A DNA stretch of 57,435 nt, taken from assembly GCA_027365345.1 (NCBI GenBank), contig DAHXNO010000191.1:1-57435 (forward strand). Reading direction: 5' to 3'. A program made the position numbers and the translations under genes. Origin of the DNA: Granulicella sp. (GTDB taxonomy: Bacteria; Acidobacteriota; Terriglobia; Terriglobales; Acidobacteriaceae). Below, piece by piece: positions 37,170 through 47,878 of this stretch. Below the pieces are notes generated by a model, which was not told where the DNA came from, searched no databases, and saw only the letters and a program-made list of their open reading frames with translations. How positions within the stretch are numbered: position 1 is the stretch's first letter; each line of letters begins with the position of its first letter.

Positions 37170-39125
37170 TCAGGCTCTCGATCGCACGGAATGTACCCTC
37201 AGCGGCTCCATCGAGGCACTCAGACTCTCTGCCGGCCGGTATCCGTCGTGCCATGGCATCTCCGCCTGACGCAACAAAACCGCCAGCAACGCGTAATAGT
37301 TGTCCGTCAGATACCCCTCGTAGCCCATGGGAGTCCCATCCCAGCGCCTCCAGTCATTCGACATTCCGTGAGCGCCACGGCCGGAAAAGCCGCACCGACC
37401 ATACTCGTCCAGCATGGCAAACAGAATCTCGTCGGCCTCGTCTTTGCGACCCAAATCGTACAGCGCGGCCAGCGTGAAGAAGGTGAAGCTGCCGGTGGCG
37501 CCGCCATTTTCATAATTTTGAAAGCCGTCCGCGTTATCTGGCCGCGCGCCGCAGCCAAAGCGTCCATTCCCCCTCCGGTCAACACAGTCCTCGCGAGCCA
37601 CAGACACCAAATTGCCAGGTAGCCCCATGTGGAACTGATCGTATCCAACCTCCTTCATTTTGGCCGTCAGCTTGTCCATGATGGCGTTGGCCTGGGGCCT
37701 GGGCACCAAGCCGTAATGGATAGCGATTCCATTCACCCAGAGAAAATAGTAGTCGTGTAATTTGCCATCCGCGCTGCGCCAGCCGGCCAGAACGCCAGTC
37801 GCTGGATTGTAGAAAGCGTTGTAATACGCGGTGCGCAACTTGGCCGCGGCGGCAAGATAGCCCATGGCTTCGCCATCGCTCTTCACCACGGAGGCCATCA
37901 TCGCCATGTCCTTCAGCGCGCGGTACGCCAGCGCGTTCGCATAGGCATCCTCGTAGCCAAAGCCGATGGTATCCCACCAGTTCGATGGCCGAAACTTTGG
38001 ATCTCCGTCGGACCAGATTCCGGAGTTCCCGCTCACGGCATATTTGATCAGCCCATTGCCATTGGTATCCGTGGCCAGCATGGCGTCCGCCCAGCCCCGG
38101 ATGCCCTTGTAGTTCGCTGACAGCCAGGCATCGCTGTCGCCGCCGCGTACGCAGTCGGCGGCCGCGATCAACAGAGAGGGATAGGTGTCCGATGCAATCG
38201 CCGGATGGTCCGGAATCGCGGACATGCCATAGGCAAAGCCGCCGTTCAGGATTCGATCCAATGTTTGCCGGACGATCGCAAGCGCCGTAAGCCCCTGCGC
38301 CAATGGTGGCGTGTGCAGGGCAAGGTCGGCATATTCGTAGTAGCAGAATGCGCAGGAATCGCTGGCCGTATTGTTCGCGAGCGCATGCAGAGAAGGATTG
38401 AGCTGCAGCACATCAAGCCAGTTTCGGCGGAACGCATCCAAGCGCGGGTCATTCGAGATTCCCGAGACCTGCGGATAAATCGCCATCACATCGAGCACAT
38501 AGACCACATGACGGAACGCCTCTGTGGCCCCTGGCAGCGACAGGCTGGCGGTCTGCGCGGAACGGCTGGACACGTACGTCAACTCCAGATCCGGCGCATT
38601 CGTGGTGATACGCACAGATCCCTGGCCGGGAACATGCATCAGTACGGGAGCTTTCAGCAGGCCTTCCTTACCAAAAACTCCCAGCACCGTGCTGTGGGCT
38701 TGGTCGAGAGAGAAATCGAAGACCATGGCCGGCGGTTGAAATTCTGCCGACCAATCCGAGGTGAGAGTGATCTGATCCTGGGAGAGTTCAAACGTCCAGC
38801 AGGGCGGTGTGTTTGCGTTGGCTGCGGACAAACGGTATTCCATCCGCAATCCCGTATGGGAAGCGGAAGCCGACGCACGATAGCCTCCCTCAGCCGGGCC
38901 CGGAGCCAGGATGTTGGCGCCATGCCGGCCCATGCCCAGGCCATCCAGACTGAAGCTGAGAACCTCCGGCGCGGTGGTCGAAAGCAGCATCTTGATGCTT
39001 CGCGAGGTAAATGGCGCCGTGTCCTTGGGACTCACCGAATCTTCAGCAAAGATCAGCCTTTGCGGGATGAGCGAACCCGCCGTGAACAGTCCGGCGGCTT
39101 TGAGAAAATCCCTGCGTTCAAGCAT
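37170..39125 (-). CDS. Tat-exported six-hairpin glycosidase-like protein
   Basis: From ATG 39125 this gives 651 residues with a twin-arginine signal (MLERRDFLKAAGLFTAGSLI). The mature part has an N-terminal beta-sandwich and an (alpha/alpha)6 barrel (SNWWDTIGFGYEDAYANALA, WGFCG-like NGRFGCGARPDNADGFQNYE, GGATGSFTFFTLAALYDLGR). It belongs to the six-hairpin glycosidase superfamily; the specific GH family is not clear. It stands alone, in contrast to the clustered glycosidases at 7198-16565. Confidence 0.72.
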   Translation of the reverse strand: MLERRDFLKAAGLFTAGSLIPQRLIFAEDSVSPKDTAPFTSRSIKMLLSTTAPEVLSFSLDGLGMGRHGANILAPGPAEGGYRASASASHTGLRMEYRLSAANANTPPCWTFELSQDQITLTSDWSAEFQPPAMVFDFSLDQAHSTVLGVFGKEGLLKAPVLMHVPGQGSVRITTNAPDLELTYVSSRSAQTASLSLPGATEAFRHVVYVLDVMAIYPQVSGISNDPRLDAFRRNWLDVLQLNPSLHALANNTASDSCAFCYYEYADLALHTPPLAQGLTALAIVRQTLDRILNGGFAYGMSAIPDHPAIASDTYPSLLIAAADCVRGGDSDAWLSANYKGIRGWADAMLATDTNGNGLIKYAVSGNSGIWSDGDPKFRPSNWWDTIGFGYEDAYANALAYRALKDMAMMASVVKSDGEAMGYLAAAAKLRTAYYNAFYNPATGVLAGWRSADGKLHDYYFLWVNGIAIHYGLVPRPQANAIMDKLTAKMKEVGYDQFHMGLPGNLVSVAREDCVDRRGNGRFGCGARPDNADGFQNYENGGATGSFTFFTLAALYDLGRKDEADEILFAMLDEYGRCGFSGRGAHGMSNDWRRWDGTPMGYEGYLTDNYYALLAVLLRQAEMPWHDGYRPAESLSASMEPLRVHSVRSRA

Positions 39126-39844
39126 GTTTTTAACCCTCTTCCGTGAAGTGTCAGTGGAATGCGATCCCGCCAATCGGCCTGCCCTTGCTTTGTGTCGGCG
39201 CGCACGTGGGTGGAGCACAAATGGTGTTGAGTCTGTCCCGCCATCGCCAAATGCGCTGCCGCTCTGCTTCGGCAATGCGGGAAGCAATCTGCTGTTTGTT
39301 CATGCAAAGGCGGCAAGCTCCATCCATCTGAGCTTCGCAACCGAGTCGCAGGTAGGGAAGGAGCCACCTCGCGATGGCCGTGCGTCCTCACGCGCAGGGA
39401 CTCAGTTTGCCATGGCGGTGGCGCCACGGACCGCCTCCCATCGTATCGTCGCCCGGCTGTCCCTCTTGTTGCGCTAAGCCACAGTCGCAGCGTAGCTTCC
39501 GCATCACCGGGATCTCGCAGAGGGCGCCATTGCCATGCGCGGCATCGCTCGCAATCAAGTTCCAGCACCACCTCTCCGTCTCAGCCCGGTCCAACCCCAT
39601 CCCTCACTCTTACAGGCAGACCGCTGCGATCTCTGCTCCTCGCGAGCTTACCCAGCCGTCTGCAACCATTCGGTAAGATCGGGCAACCGGGTTGTGCGGG
39701 CCCTTGCCGGCGAAGCACGAAGCGACCGGCCATAGCAATGCGCACAATACCTGTGAGGTCCCGTGAGCCTCCAACCTTGAACCGCTTCAGGGCGGTGCGC
39801 ATGGTCTCTCTTCGTCACCAGGTTGCACAACCTGCGCTCCGCTC
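39126..39844. other. Long gene-free region upstream of clpC end
   Basis: This 719-bp stretch separates two minus-strand genes. It contains only short overlapping frames with no recognisable domain. The promoter of the glycosidase at 37170-39125 must lie at the left side. A decayed gene cannot be excluded, but I could not identify one. Confidence 0.45.
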
Positions 39845-42322
39845 CTAGGCTGAGGTCAAAGCCAGTCCAGCGGACTTCTCTTCGCCTTCCTCTGCAACCG
39901 GCCGGTAGTGTAGCTGGTTGCTCTCCAGATACACCTCAAGGAACGCAGGCCGATCCGGAATCTGCCCGGCGATCAGCGCCTCGGAGAGTGGATCCTCAAT
40001 GAACCGCTGCAATGCGCGCCGTAAGGGCCGCGCACCGTAACTCCGATCCACCAGTGTCTTGTCCAGAATCCAGCGTTGGGCATCTTCGCGCACGGTCAGC
40101 GTGATCGCCTTGTGAACCAGATTCTTGTTCAAGTTCTGCACCAGCAGATCCATAATCTGCATCAGGTCCGCATCGGAGAGCGCGGTGAAGACGATCACCT
40201 CGTCCAGACGGTTGAGGAACTCGGGGTTGAAGGTTCTCTTCACCTCGCTCATCACCATCTCTTGCATCTTTTCCATCACGATCTCATCCTTGCTGGACTG
40301 AAAGCCCAACCCCTCGCGCTTCATCAGATGTTTGGCTCCGATGTTTGAGGTCATGATGATGATCGTGTTCTTGAAGTCCACCGTATTGCCCAAACCGTCC
40401 GTCAACTGTCCGTCCTCAAACACCTGCAACAGTAGATTGAAGACGTCCGGATGGGCCTTCTCCACCTCGTCAAGCAAAACCACAGAGTACGGCGAGCGCT
40501 TCACTCGCTCGGTGAGTTGGCCGCCCTCCTCGTAGCCCACATAACCCGGAGGCGAGCCGATCAGCTTGCTCACCGAGTGCTTCTCCATGAACTCCGACAT
40601 GTCAAACCGGATCAGCGACTTCTCGCTTCCAAACAGAAACTGCGCCAGGGTGCGCGCCATCTCCGTCTTGCCCACTCCGGTCGGTCCAAGGAACAGGAAG
40701 CTGCCAATCGGCCGCAACGGGTTCTTCAGCCCGGCTCTGGAGCGGCGTATCGCCCGAGCCAGCGCTGAGATCGCCTTGCCCTGCGCGATCACCCGCTTGT
40801 GCAACTCCTCTTCCACCCGCAGCAGCTTCTGCTTCTCCTCCTCCTTGATCGATACAATCGGCACGCCAGTCCAGCGCGAAACCACGTCTTCAATGTCGTC
40901 GCGGGTTACAATGCCGGAGCTCGACTCGTCCAGGTGATACTTGTCGCGCAGCACGCGCAGGTTCTCCCGTTCCTTGCGCTCCTCATCAGAGTAGAAACGC
41001 GCCTTCTCGAACTCGTGATTCGCAATCGCATTTTCCATGCGATGCACGATGAACTTGATCCGCTTCTGTACCTCCGTCAACTCCTCAGGCAGCGTAGTCT
41101 GCCGCAGCTTCACCCGCGCCCCCGCCTCATCGATCAGATCGATAGCCTTGTCCGGCAAAAACCGGTCTGGAATGTACCGGCTGGAGTGCGAGACCGAAAA
41201 GCTGATGGCGTCGTCCGTATAGCTCACTGCATGAAACTTCTCATACTTCTCACGGATGCCCATCAGGATCCGGGTAGCGTCCTCTTCGCTGGGCGGCGGA
41301 ACCTTTACCGCCTGGAACCTTCGCTCCAGCGAACGGTCCTTCTCAATCGATTTGCGGTACTCGGCCGGCGTGGTCGCTCCAATGCACTGGATCTCCCCTC
41401 GGCTCAGAGCCGGTTTCAGAATGTTCGCCGCATCCAGCGAACCCTCCGCCGAACCGGCGCCCACCAGCGTATGCAACTCATCGATAAAGACGATGCAATT
41501 CTGGTTCTCAATGAGTTCCTTCATGATCGTCTTCAGCCGCTCTTCGAACTGCCCGCGATACTTTGTTCCGGCCACGATCAGGCTCAGGTCCAGGCTCAGC
41601 ACCCGCTTCTCGGCCAGGAAGCTCGGCACCTCGCCGTCGGCGATTTTCTGCGCCAGCCCCTCCACAATCGCCGTCTTGCCCACTCCCGGCTCGCCGATCA
41701 GCACCGGATTGTTCTTCGTCCTCCGGCACAGAATCTGCACCACGCGCTCCACCTCGAAGTCGCGTCCTACCAGCGGATCCAACTGCTGATCGGCCGCCGC
41801 CTGGGTCAGGTCGCGCGAGAACTCGGCCAGCATGGACTGTTCCTGCTGCGCCGCCGCGCGCTGTTTGGCGCCGGCTGGAGCCGCCGGCTTCTCCTGGGTT
41901 GTGCGTTGCAGTTCTTCGCGGATGGCCGCCAGCCGCAGCCCCCGCTCGGTCAGAATCTCAGCGGCGAAGCACTTCTCCTCGCGCAGCAGACCCAGCAACA
42001 GGTGCTCCGTCCCTATGTGTTTGTGGCTCAACCGCTCTGCCTCTTCCGCGGCATAGGCCAGCACGCGCTTGCACTCATTGGAGAGCGGCAGATCCACGGA
42101 CGTGGACACCTTCTCGCGCACAATCGTGCGTTGTTCCACCTGCTTGCGAATCGATTCTACTGAGGCGTGGGAGCGCAGATAGCGGTTGGTAACCGCCTTG
42201 TCCTCCCGTAGCAGGCCCAGTAGGAGATGTTCGGTTTCAATGTACGGCGATCCAAACTGGCTCGCCTCGTAGCGCGCAAAGAAGATCACGCGCCGCGCCT
42301 TTTCCGTATAACGTTCGAACAT
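39845..42322 (-). CDS. clpC: ClpC-type AAA+ unfoldase
   Basis: This 825-residue protein has two Clp N-repeats ([40 protein letters not shown]), a first AAA+ module (Walker [16 protein letters not shown]), a UVR/M-domain region ([20 protein letters not shown]), and a second AAA+ module ([15 protein letters not shown]). The ClpP-docking loop is GLGFQ. With clpP in this window it can form ClpCP. No McsA or McsB adaptor gene is next to it. Confidence 0.95.
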   Translation of the reverse strand: MFERYTEKARRVIFFARYEASQFGSPYIETEHLLLGLLREDKAVTNRYLRSHASVESIRKQVEQRTIVREKVSTSVDLPLSNECKRVLAYAAEEAERLSHKHIGTEHLLLGLLREEKCFAAEILTERGLRLAAIREELQRTTQEKPAAPAGAKQRAAAQQEQSMLAEFSRDLTQAAADQQLDPLVGRDFEVERVVQILCRRTKNNPVLIGEPGVGKTAIVEGLAQKIADGEVPSFLAEKRVLSLDLSLIVAGTKYRGQFEERLKTIMKELIENQNCIVFIDELHTLVGAGSAEGSLDAANILKPALSRGEIQCIGATTPAEYRKSIEKDRSLERRFQAVKVPPPSEEDATRILMGIREKYEKFHAVSYTDDAISFSVSHSSRYIPDRFLPDKAIDLIDEAGARVKLRQTTLPEELTEVQKRIKFIVHRMENAIANHEFEKARFYSDEERKERENLRVLRDKYHLDESSSGIVTRDDIEDVVSRWTGVPIVSIKEEEKQKLLRVEEELHKRVIAQGKAISALARAIRRSRAGLKNPLRPIGSFLFLGPTGVGKTEMARTLAQFLFGSEKSLIRFDMSEFMEKHSVSKLIGSPPGYVGYEEGGQLTERVKRSPYSVVLLDEVEKAHPDVFNLLLQVFEDGQLTDGLGNTVDFKNTIIIMTSNIGAKHLMKREGLGFQSSKDEIVMEKMQEMVMSEVKRTFNPEFLNRLDEVIVFTALSDADLMQIMDLLVQNLNKNLVHKAITLTVREDAQRWILDKTLVDRSYGARPLRRALQRFIEDPLSEALIAGQIPDRPAFLEVYLESNQLHYRPVAEEGEEKSAGLALTSA

Positions 42323-42679
42323 ACTCCCCCTTCGAACCGTCGCTCCGCGCTATACAACCAACAACCAGAGAAATACAACGAGGAGCGCGGTCTGCAAATG
42401 ACGATTGCGTAGCCACCGTCGCGTTCGACTGCGACGGAGAGGACGGGCAGCCCAACGGGCTGCCAACTCAGTTGCCACTAGTGTATCCGTCCCGAGTCAC
42501 GAAGGAAAACCTTCGCCGGAATTTCTACATCCAATGATAGGACGCAACTGTGGGAAATCGGTCGCAAATACATGCAACCGGCCAACAGGGAAGGGCGCCT
42601 CAGGCAGGAACGCGCCCCAGGCAGGATTGTTAGCTGACTCAGCCTTCCCCCTTGGCTGCTCACCCCTCTGCCCGCTTGC
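42323..42679. other. clpC upstream region
   Basis: This 357-bp gap holds the clpC promoter and the end of the lolD-like transcript. A GGCAGCCC/GGGCTGCC hairpin (42446-42464, 3-nt loop) is visible but has no T-run. No CtsR or CIRCE-like repeat is recognisable. Confidence 0.45.
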
Positions 42680-43486
42680 TCACGGCGTCCACTCTTCCAG
42701 CCGTCCCTCGCGCAGCCGCAACACCCGGTCGCACCGCGCAGCGAACTCCAGATTGTGCGTCACCAGCACGCTGGCCAGGGCATCTCCTGCCTGCGGCTGC
42801 CGGCACAACTGCTGCAGCAGCGTGAAGACCCCTTCGGCTGTAGCGCCGTCCAGATCGCCGGTGGGCTCGTCGGCCAGCAGCAGCTTGGGCCGGGTAATCA
42901 GAGCGCGCGCCATGGAGAGCCGCTGCTGCTCGCCGCCAGACAACTCACCCGAGCGATGATCGGCGCGATCTTCCAACCCCACCTTCTTCAGCCATCGCTC
43001 AGCCTCGCGCAGCGCGGAGCCGCGAGCCTCTCCCCGCGCCAGCAGCGGCAGCGCCACATTCTCCACTGCCGTAAACTCCGGCAGAAGATAGTGAAACTGC
43101 CATACATAGCCGATCTCGCGGTTGCGGTAAAGCCCAGCCTCGCGCGCGCTCAACCGCGTCACCTGGGTCTCTCCGCACCACACCTCCCCGGCCGTGGGTG
43201 AATCCAACGCGGCCAGCAGATGCAGCAGCGAACTCTTGCCCGCCCCGCTCTCTCCTACCACCGCCACCATCTCGCCGCGGAAGACTTCCAACGACAACCC
43301 CCGGAACAGACGCAGCCCTTCGCCGCCCGGCCGCAGGGGCGGATAGGTCTTCTCTAACTCCAGCGCTCGCAACACAATACCCGCCCGCACTTCGTCCCCG
43401 GTCTGGCTCGCACCCGTAGCCGTTCCCTGGTGTGGCGTCGAAGGCTGGGAACCGGACAAGGCCGCCGCAGGCAGGGAACGGCTCAT
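42680..43486 (-). CDS. LolD-like lipoprotein-release ABC ATPase
   Basis: This 268-residue ABC ATPase has Walker A GESGAGKSSLLHLLA, a Q-loop with YVWQFHYLLPEFTAVENV as in LolD, signature LSGGEQQR and Walker B LLLADEPTGDLD. It resembles LolD, which with LolC/E extracts lipoproteins from the inner membrane. The matching permease (50652-51914) lies 7 kb away on the same strand, not adjacent. An N-terminal tail of about 40 residues is unconserved. It overlaps the AhpD-like gene by 4 bp. Confidence 0.85.
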   Translation of the reverse strand: MSRSLPAAALSGSQPSTPHQGTATGASQTGDEVRAGIVLRALELEKTYPPLRPGGEGLRLFRGLSLEVFRGEMVAVVGESGAGKSSLLHLLAALDSPTAGEVWCGETQVTRLSAREAGLYRNREIGYVWQFHYLLPEFTAVENVALPLLARGEARGSALREAERWLKKVGLEDRADHRSGELSGGEQQRLSMARALITRPKLLLADEPTGDLDGATAEGVFTLLQQLCRQPQAGDALASVLVTHNLEFAARCDRVLRLREGRLEEWTP

Positions 43487-44016
43487 TCCGCCTCCGGCTC
43501 CTCATCCATCTCCGTCTCAGCCTCCGTCTCGTCGGCGCCGGCCACGGACGCCGCCATCGCTCCGCTGTAGCGTTGCGCCTTTTCCGGCCACTCCGCTCGA
43601 AACGCCACGCCCATCCGGTTCCAGGCATTGATGGCCGCAATCGCCAACGTCAGATCCACCAGATCCTTATCCTGGAAGAACTCCTTCACCGCGGCGTAGT
43701 CGTCATCGGAGACATGCGAAGCGTTCACATCCGTCACCGCCTCCGCCCAGGAGAGCGCCGCCCGCTCCCGGGGCGTAAACTCGTCCGCCCCTCGCCAGTC
43801 GGTCACCGCGTCGATCCGGGTTTCCGTTTCGCCCAGCTTCAGCAGCCCCTCCGTATGCATTCCGATGCAATACTGGCATCCATTGAGCTGCGAGGCGCGC
43901 AGATACACCATCTCGAGCAATCTCGGCTCAAGCGCCGTGTCGTGGGAGAGATACCTTCCAAGGCTCGCCAAGGCCTGATACCCGTCTGGCGCTAGTTTGG
44001 GATAACGCAGTCTCAT
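43483..44016 (-). CDS. AhpD/carboxymuconolactone decarboxylase family protein
   Basis: This 177-residue all-helical protein has the AhpD-type redox-active cysteines in QLNGCQYCIGMH (about residues 44-55) and the downstream AVTDWRGADEFTPRERAALS. Such proteins reduce peroxides or serve as thiol oxidoreductases. The C-terminus ends in a Glu-rich tail. It is co-translated with the LolD-like ATPase through a 4-bp overlap; a functional link between them is not obvious. Confidence 0.88.
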   Translation of the reverse strand: MRLRYPKLAPDGYQALASLGRYLSHDTALEPRLLEMVYLRASQLNGCQYCIGMHTEGLLKLGETETRIDAVTDWRGADEFTPRERAALSWAEAVTDVNASHVSDDDYAAVKEFFQDKDLVDLTLAIAAINAWNRMGVAFRAEWPEKAQRYSGAMAASVAGADETEAETEMDEEPEAE

Positions 44017-44568
44017 TCTGGTCTTCTTCCTCCAACAAAATCTCGATATCTCCGGATTTGCCCGTTAACAGGAATTCCTTACCTGCCTGGAGGTAGCTCC
44101 GAATGTTGCTATATTATCCCCTCTCTCTCCATCCATCCGCTGCGCGAAGCTTCAAGGCAGCCTCCGGTCCCTCCTTCTTCCGTCTCTTGCCAGACCTCTC
44201 CGCTGCCTGGATCCCCGCCAGAGAAGCGTCCAAACAGTCAAAACACTTCCCACGGTTGTCGGCCCTCCTCAACCCATTGCTCTCCAACATCTTCAAAGAC
44301 CTGGCAATCGCCGGCATCGAAACTTCAACCGAAATTCTTCGGTTCATCCGCCGCCATGCGGCTTCGATTCGCCCTTCCCGCATCGTTAGAAAGAAAAAGC
44401 GCCCGCTGGCTGCGGGCGCGTAAGTCGATCATGGTCAAAGCAGGGGTTCTGCAAAATGGTTGCAACAGGCGGTCCATGCGGCATCAAGGCATCCGGGCAA
44501 CCATGATGGATGAAGCCAGTCTCAGACCGGCTGAAGGTCGCTGTCGTACTTGGCTTCCAATCCTCCGG
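44017..44568. other. Gene-free region containing the cytochrome operon terminator
   Basis: This 552-bp stretch follows the cytochrome b stop and precedes the AhpD-like gene on the same strand. Apart from the terminator at 44394-44419 and the presumed promoter of the AhpD-like gene, I see no feature I can defend. Confidence 0.5.
44394..44419 (-). terminator. Intrinsic terminator of the cytochrome bc operon
   Basis: A perfect 8-bp hairpin (GCGCCCGC, 5-nt loop, GCGGGCGC) at 44399-44419 is followed on the minus strand by TTTTTCTTTC. It lies 150 bp after the cytochrome b fusion gene and is the clearest terminator of this strand here. Confidence 0.9.
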
Positions 44569-47301
44569 TCATCGTGTCTCCGGCGTCGAAGGCATGGATC
44601 GGATATAGGTCACCAGAGCCTTCATGTCTGGCGGGTTCAGATTGGTGAGCGGCATACCGCCTTGTTGCATCCGCGTCGAGTGGTGCCGCAACAGATTCTC
44701 CAGCACGCTGGCGGGTAGAAGCGAGGCGGTTCCCGCCAAAGGTGGAGCAGCGACGGTTCCAGTCAATCCGCCAACCCCGTGGCAAGTTTCGCAGTTGAGA
44801 CGCTGGAATATCTTTTCTCCCTGTTTTGCTAACGGGCTCAGCGGTGGGGGCGGGGGAGCAGAAGCGGCTTCTGCCCGCGCAGCGCCAGCGGCTCCCGAAG
44901 CCGTTGCTTGTTGGGAGACAGGAGGCACGCCCGCCGCCGTGCGCGGCGCCGTAGCTGCCGAAGGAGCCGTAGCTGCCGTCGGCTTCAGGCTGGACAGATA
45001 GCTCACAAGCTGTTGCATCTGTGTGTCTGTCAGGTCGAACGTCGGCATACCCCCGGCGCGCATCTGTGCATTCGGGTGGCGCAGGAGTGCAGGTATCTGG
45101 GTCCGCGGAATCTTTTTCGTAATTCCCACCAGCGATGGAGCAAACGCAGTTCCTTGCGCCAGAGGTCCATGGCACGCCGAGCATCCCTCAGACAGAAACA
45201 GAGAGCGCCCAGGACTTGGCAGCGCTGCCGGGGCTGAAACAGTAGCGACCGGCGAACTGGCCGCTGCCGGGGCCGCGACCGAGGTAGACGCTTGGGCGGT
45301 AGCCGGCGCTGCTTTCGCCGCCGTCACCTCCGGGGGACCCATCTCCGGATACGGAATTCCGCCCCCCTGGGCTGCGGTTTGGGCAACGCCGGGCGGCTGG
45401 GCAACGCTGGGCGGCTGCGCTGGCGCCGGCGAATGCAGCGTGCGCAAATAAGCCAGCAGCATGCTGAGCTGCTGCGCTGTGCCAGTAAACGGGGGCATCC
45501 CTCCCGCTCTCATGGTGCTATTCGGGTTTTGCAGCAGTTGCGCCAGTTGCGCATCGGAAAGATGCGCAATCAGAGGAGCCAGCGCGGGCGCTCGTCCGCC
45601 TTGTCCGGCGGGTCCGTGACAGGCAAAACAGGCGTGCTGCTGGAACAGTTGTTGGCCCGCAATCGCGGCGGCGGTTCGCTGGGACGGCGCCGGAGCCGGC
45701 CCCGGCGCAGCTTCGGACGGAGCGCCTGCTACAGCAGCCGGCGCGCTTGCCGTACTCACGCTTGCGACGGTCGGCTGCAGCGAGGCGCCGGAAGAGGCCT
45801 GCACATTCGCCTCACTGGTCCCAATCACTCCCAGGTACGCCAGCAGAGCTGTCATGTCGGTTGAGGAGAGATCAAAAGCAGGCATGTGGCCGGCCCGCAT
45901 CGCGGCATTCGGGTTGTGCACCAGAGCAGTTAACTGCTCCGGAGTGAACTTGGTCGTAATCCCCTTCAGGCTTGGCGCAACAGTGGTGCCCAGGCCAACA
46001 TCGCCGTGGCAACCCGAGCATCCTTGCGCCTGAAAGACACCTTTGCCTTGCGACACCAGCGGATTCACCGGGCCAATCGGAAGGGCAAGCGGACCGGTGC
46101 TCCCGGGCGACTCGATGTACGGACGGAAGGGCGCGGCTGTATATTCTTTTTCCTCCTGCGCCTGCAAAGCCAGTTGGGTGGCGACCGTTGGATCTTTACG
46201 GTCATCTACGGTGCTCTTTACTCCCAAAAAGACAGTTCCCAGAAGGACAATGGCCACGGCCAGCACCGGAATGGGCCGGCGCCATGGTCTCCGCTCCAGA
46301 CTGCGATCGAGAAACGGCAACAGGAAGAACAACGCCGCAAGCACAGCCGGAGTAATCACCACCGCAAATACTACCTTCGGCCCTTCCCAGAACTTGAGCC
46401 ACTCGAACATGGGAAGGTAATACCACTCCGGCCGGGGCAGAAAATGGGTGTCGGCCGGATTCGCAATGGGGCCCAGAGGAACCGGATGGCCATAAGCCAG
46501 AAATCCAAGGCCCACCATGATCAGCAAGGCGAAAGCCATGTCCATCAGGACCTGGCGTGGATAGAAGCTTTCGGGAGGCAACTCGGGACCGAGGGGCTGC
46601 TGTTCGATGGGGCCGGCTGCGCCAGCCTTGCGGAAGAGAAAGATGTGAATGCTGATGAACGCAAAAATCGTCGCCGGGATGAGAAAGACATGCGCCACAT
46701 AAAAGCGCGACAAGGTAAGCGTGCCGATGGTATCGCCGCCGCGCATCAGCCTTGTAAGCCATGCGCCGATCCACGGAATCTCTCCAACAATATTTGTTCC
46801 CACCGCGGTGGCGAAATAGGCTCTCTGGTCCCATGGAAGCAGATAACCCGTAAAGCCCATACCCAGCACTAAGAGAGAAAGCGTCGCCCCGGAGATCCAG
46901 AGCAATTCGCGGCGGCCCTTGAATGATCCGTAAAGGAATGTTTGCAGAAAGTGCAGCGCCAGGACGATAATCATCGCGCTGGCGCCGTAGTAATGCAGGC
47001 TGCGCAAGAAAGAACCCGCCGCAACCTGCTTGGTAATGTAAGCGACGCTGGTATGGGCTGTCTCCGCCGAAGGCACATAGTAAAGCGCCAGGCAGATGCC
47101 GGTAATGATCTGCGAAATAAAGATAAACAGCAGCCCCGAGCCGAAGACGTAGGCAAACCTTGCGCCGCCCGGAATCGGCTCGTCGAGCGAAACCTTCATC
47201 AGTTGGTCTACGCCCGCGCGCCGGTCGAGCCAGTGAAATATGCGCCGGGGAAGACTCCCGCTCGCCGATGAACCCGTCTCTGCTTTCTCTCTATGGTCCA
47301 C
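44569..47301 (-). CDS. Cytochrome b fused to four c-type haem domains
   Basis: This 910-residue protein begins at GTG 47301. Residues 1-365 are a complete cytochrome b: haem-ligand pairs His103/His117 and His204/His219 (13 and 14 residues between, the b6-type spacing), the quinol-site PEWY at 291-294 and about eight membrane helices. Four soluble c-type modules follow, with CXXCH at about 428 (CSGCH), 558 (CFACH), 707 (CSACH) and 837 (CETCH), each with a later GGMP- or GHMP-type axial Met, joined by Ala/Pro-rich linkers. Together with the Rieske protein 19 bp upstream it should oxidise quinol and pass electrons through the tethered haems, replacing cytochrome c1. Confidence 0.93.
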   Translation of the reverse strand: MDHREKAETGSSASGSLPRRIFHWLDRRAGVDQLMKVSLDEPIPGGARFAYVFGSGLLFIFISQIITGICLALYYVPSAETAHTSVAYITKQVAAGSFLRSLHYYGASAMIIVLALHFLQTFLYGSFKGRRELLWISGATLSLLVLGMGFTGYLLPWDQRAYFATAVGTNIVGEIPWIGAWLTRLMRGGDTIGTLTLSRFYVAHVFLIPATIFAFISIHIFLFRKAGAAGPIEQQPLGPELPPESFYPRQVLMDMAFALLIMVGLGFLAYGHPVPLGPIANPADTHFLPRPEWYYLPMFEWLKFWEGPKVVFAVVITPAVLAALFFLLPFLDRSLERRPWRRPIPVLAVAIVLLGTVFLGVKSTVDDRKDPTVATQLALQAQEEKEYTAAPFRPYIESPGSTGPLALPIGPVNPLVSQGKGVFQAQGCSGCHGDVGLGTTVAPSLKGITTKFTPEQLTALVHNPNAAMRAGHMPAFDLSSTDMTALLAYLGVIGTSEANVQASSGASLQPTVASVSTASAPAAVAGAPSEAAPGPAPAPSQRTAAAIAGQQLFQQHACFACHGPAGQGGRAPALAPLIAHLSDAQLAQLLQNPNSTMRAGGMPPFTGTAQQLSMLLAYLRTLHSPAPAQPPSVAQPPGVAQTAAQGGGIPYPEMGPPEVTAAKAAPATAQASTSVAAPAAASSPVATVSAPAALPSPGRSLFLSEGCSACHGPLAQGTAFAPSLVGITKKIPRTQIPALLRHPNAQMRAGGMPTFDLTDTQMQQLVSYLSSLKPTAATAPSAATAPRTAAGVPPVSQQATASGAAGAARAEAASAPPPPPLSPLAKQGEKIFQRLNCETCHGVGGLTGTVAAPPLAGTASLLPASVLENLLRHHSTRMQQGGMPLTNLNPPDMKALVTYIRSMPSTPETR

Positions 47302-47320
47302 TCTTATACCCTCATCGCAG

Positions 47321-47878
47321 CTAGCTTAACTTTTCTTGATTCGGAACGTTTGACCGGAAATACTCAAAGCGAACCTGTAGTTTGCCGTTCTTTGTCCGGA
47401 TCGGCAGTGGATCCATGCCGCGCGGGGCCGGCCCGGAAACATATTTTCCGTCAGGCTCGAATACGCTTCCGTGACACGGACACAAAAAGTCGTTCTGCGC
47501 CTTCTGCCAGGAGACGCTACAGCCCAGGTGGGGACAAATGGAGGACAGCACCTCCAACTGGCCCGCGGCGTTCCGTGTCACATAGACCGACTGAGCGGAT
47601 ACCACCTCCCGCCAGCCATCGCGCTGGGCAAAAGTGATGGTCTTGCGTACTGGAGCTTTGTCTGCGGTGAACTCGGACATGTCGCCCACATCCGACCACT
47701 CCGTGCCCGCCGCTTTGGCGTAAAGCGGGTAAAGAACATAGCGCAAGACAGGTATCGCGAGAAATGCCCCCATACCTGCCGAACCGATGGCTACCAGCGT
47801 GCCAAAAAAGGAACGCCGGTTGATGACGATCACATCTCTGTTGCCAGCGACGATCTCCGTATGTCTTTCCTGTTCCAC
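47321..47878 (-). CDS. Rieske iron-sulfur protein of the cytochrome bc complex
   Basis: I favour GTG 47878 (185 residues) because TAGGAG lies 5 nt upstream; ATG 47902 and TTG 47920 are alternatives. The protein has a Tat-like N-terminal anchor (VINRRSFFGTLVAIGSAGMG) and the Rieske cluster motifs CPHLGC and CPCHGS, ending with SGPAPRGMDPLP. It carries the 2Fe-2S centre that takes the first electron from quinol. It is 19 bp upstream of the cytochrome b fusion gene. Confidence 0.93.
   Translation of the reverse strand: MEQERHTEIVAGNRDVIVINRRSFFGTLVAIGSAGMGAFLAIPVLRYVLYPLYAKAAGTEWSDVGDMSEFTADKAPVRKTITFAQRDGWREVVSAQSVYVTRNAAGQLEVLSSICPHLGCSVSWQKAQNDFLCPCHGSVFEPDGKYVSGPAPRGMDPLPIRTKNGKLQVRFEYFRSNVPNQEKLS

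Noticed and set aside
36705-37622. 305-residue plus-strand frame overlapping the Tat glycosidase C-terminus
   Set aside because: Composition is typical of an antisense shadow, and the glycosidase frame is continuous.
40799-42163. 454-residue plus-strand frame opposite clpC
   Set aside because: Leu/Arg/His-rich artefact of a GC-rich antisense strand; clpC is certain.
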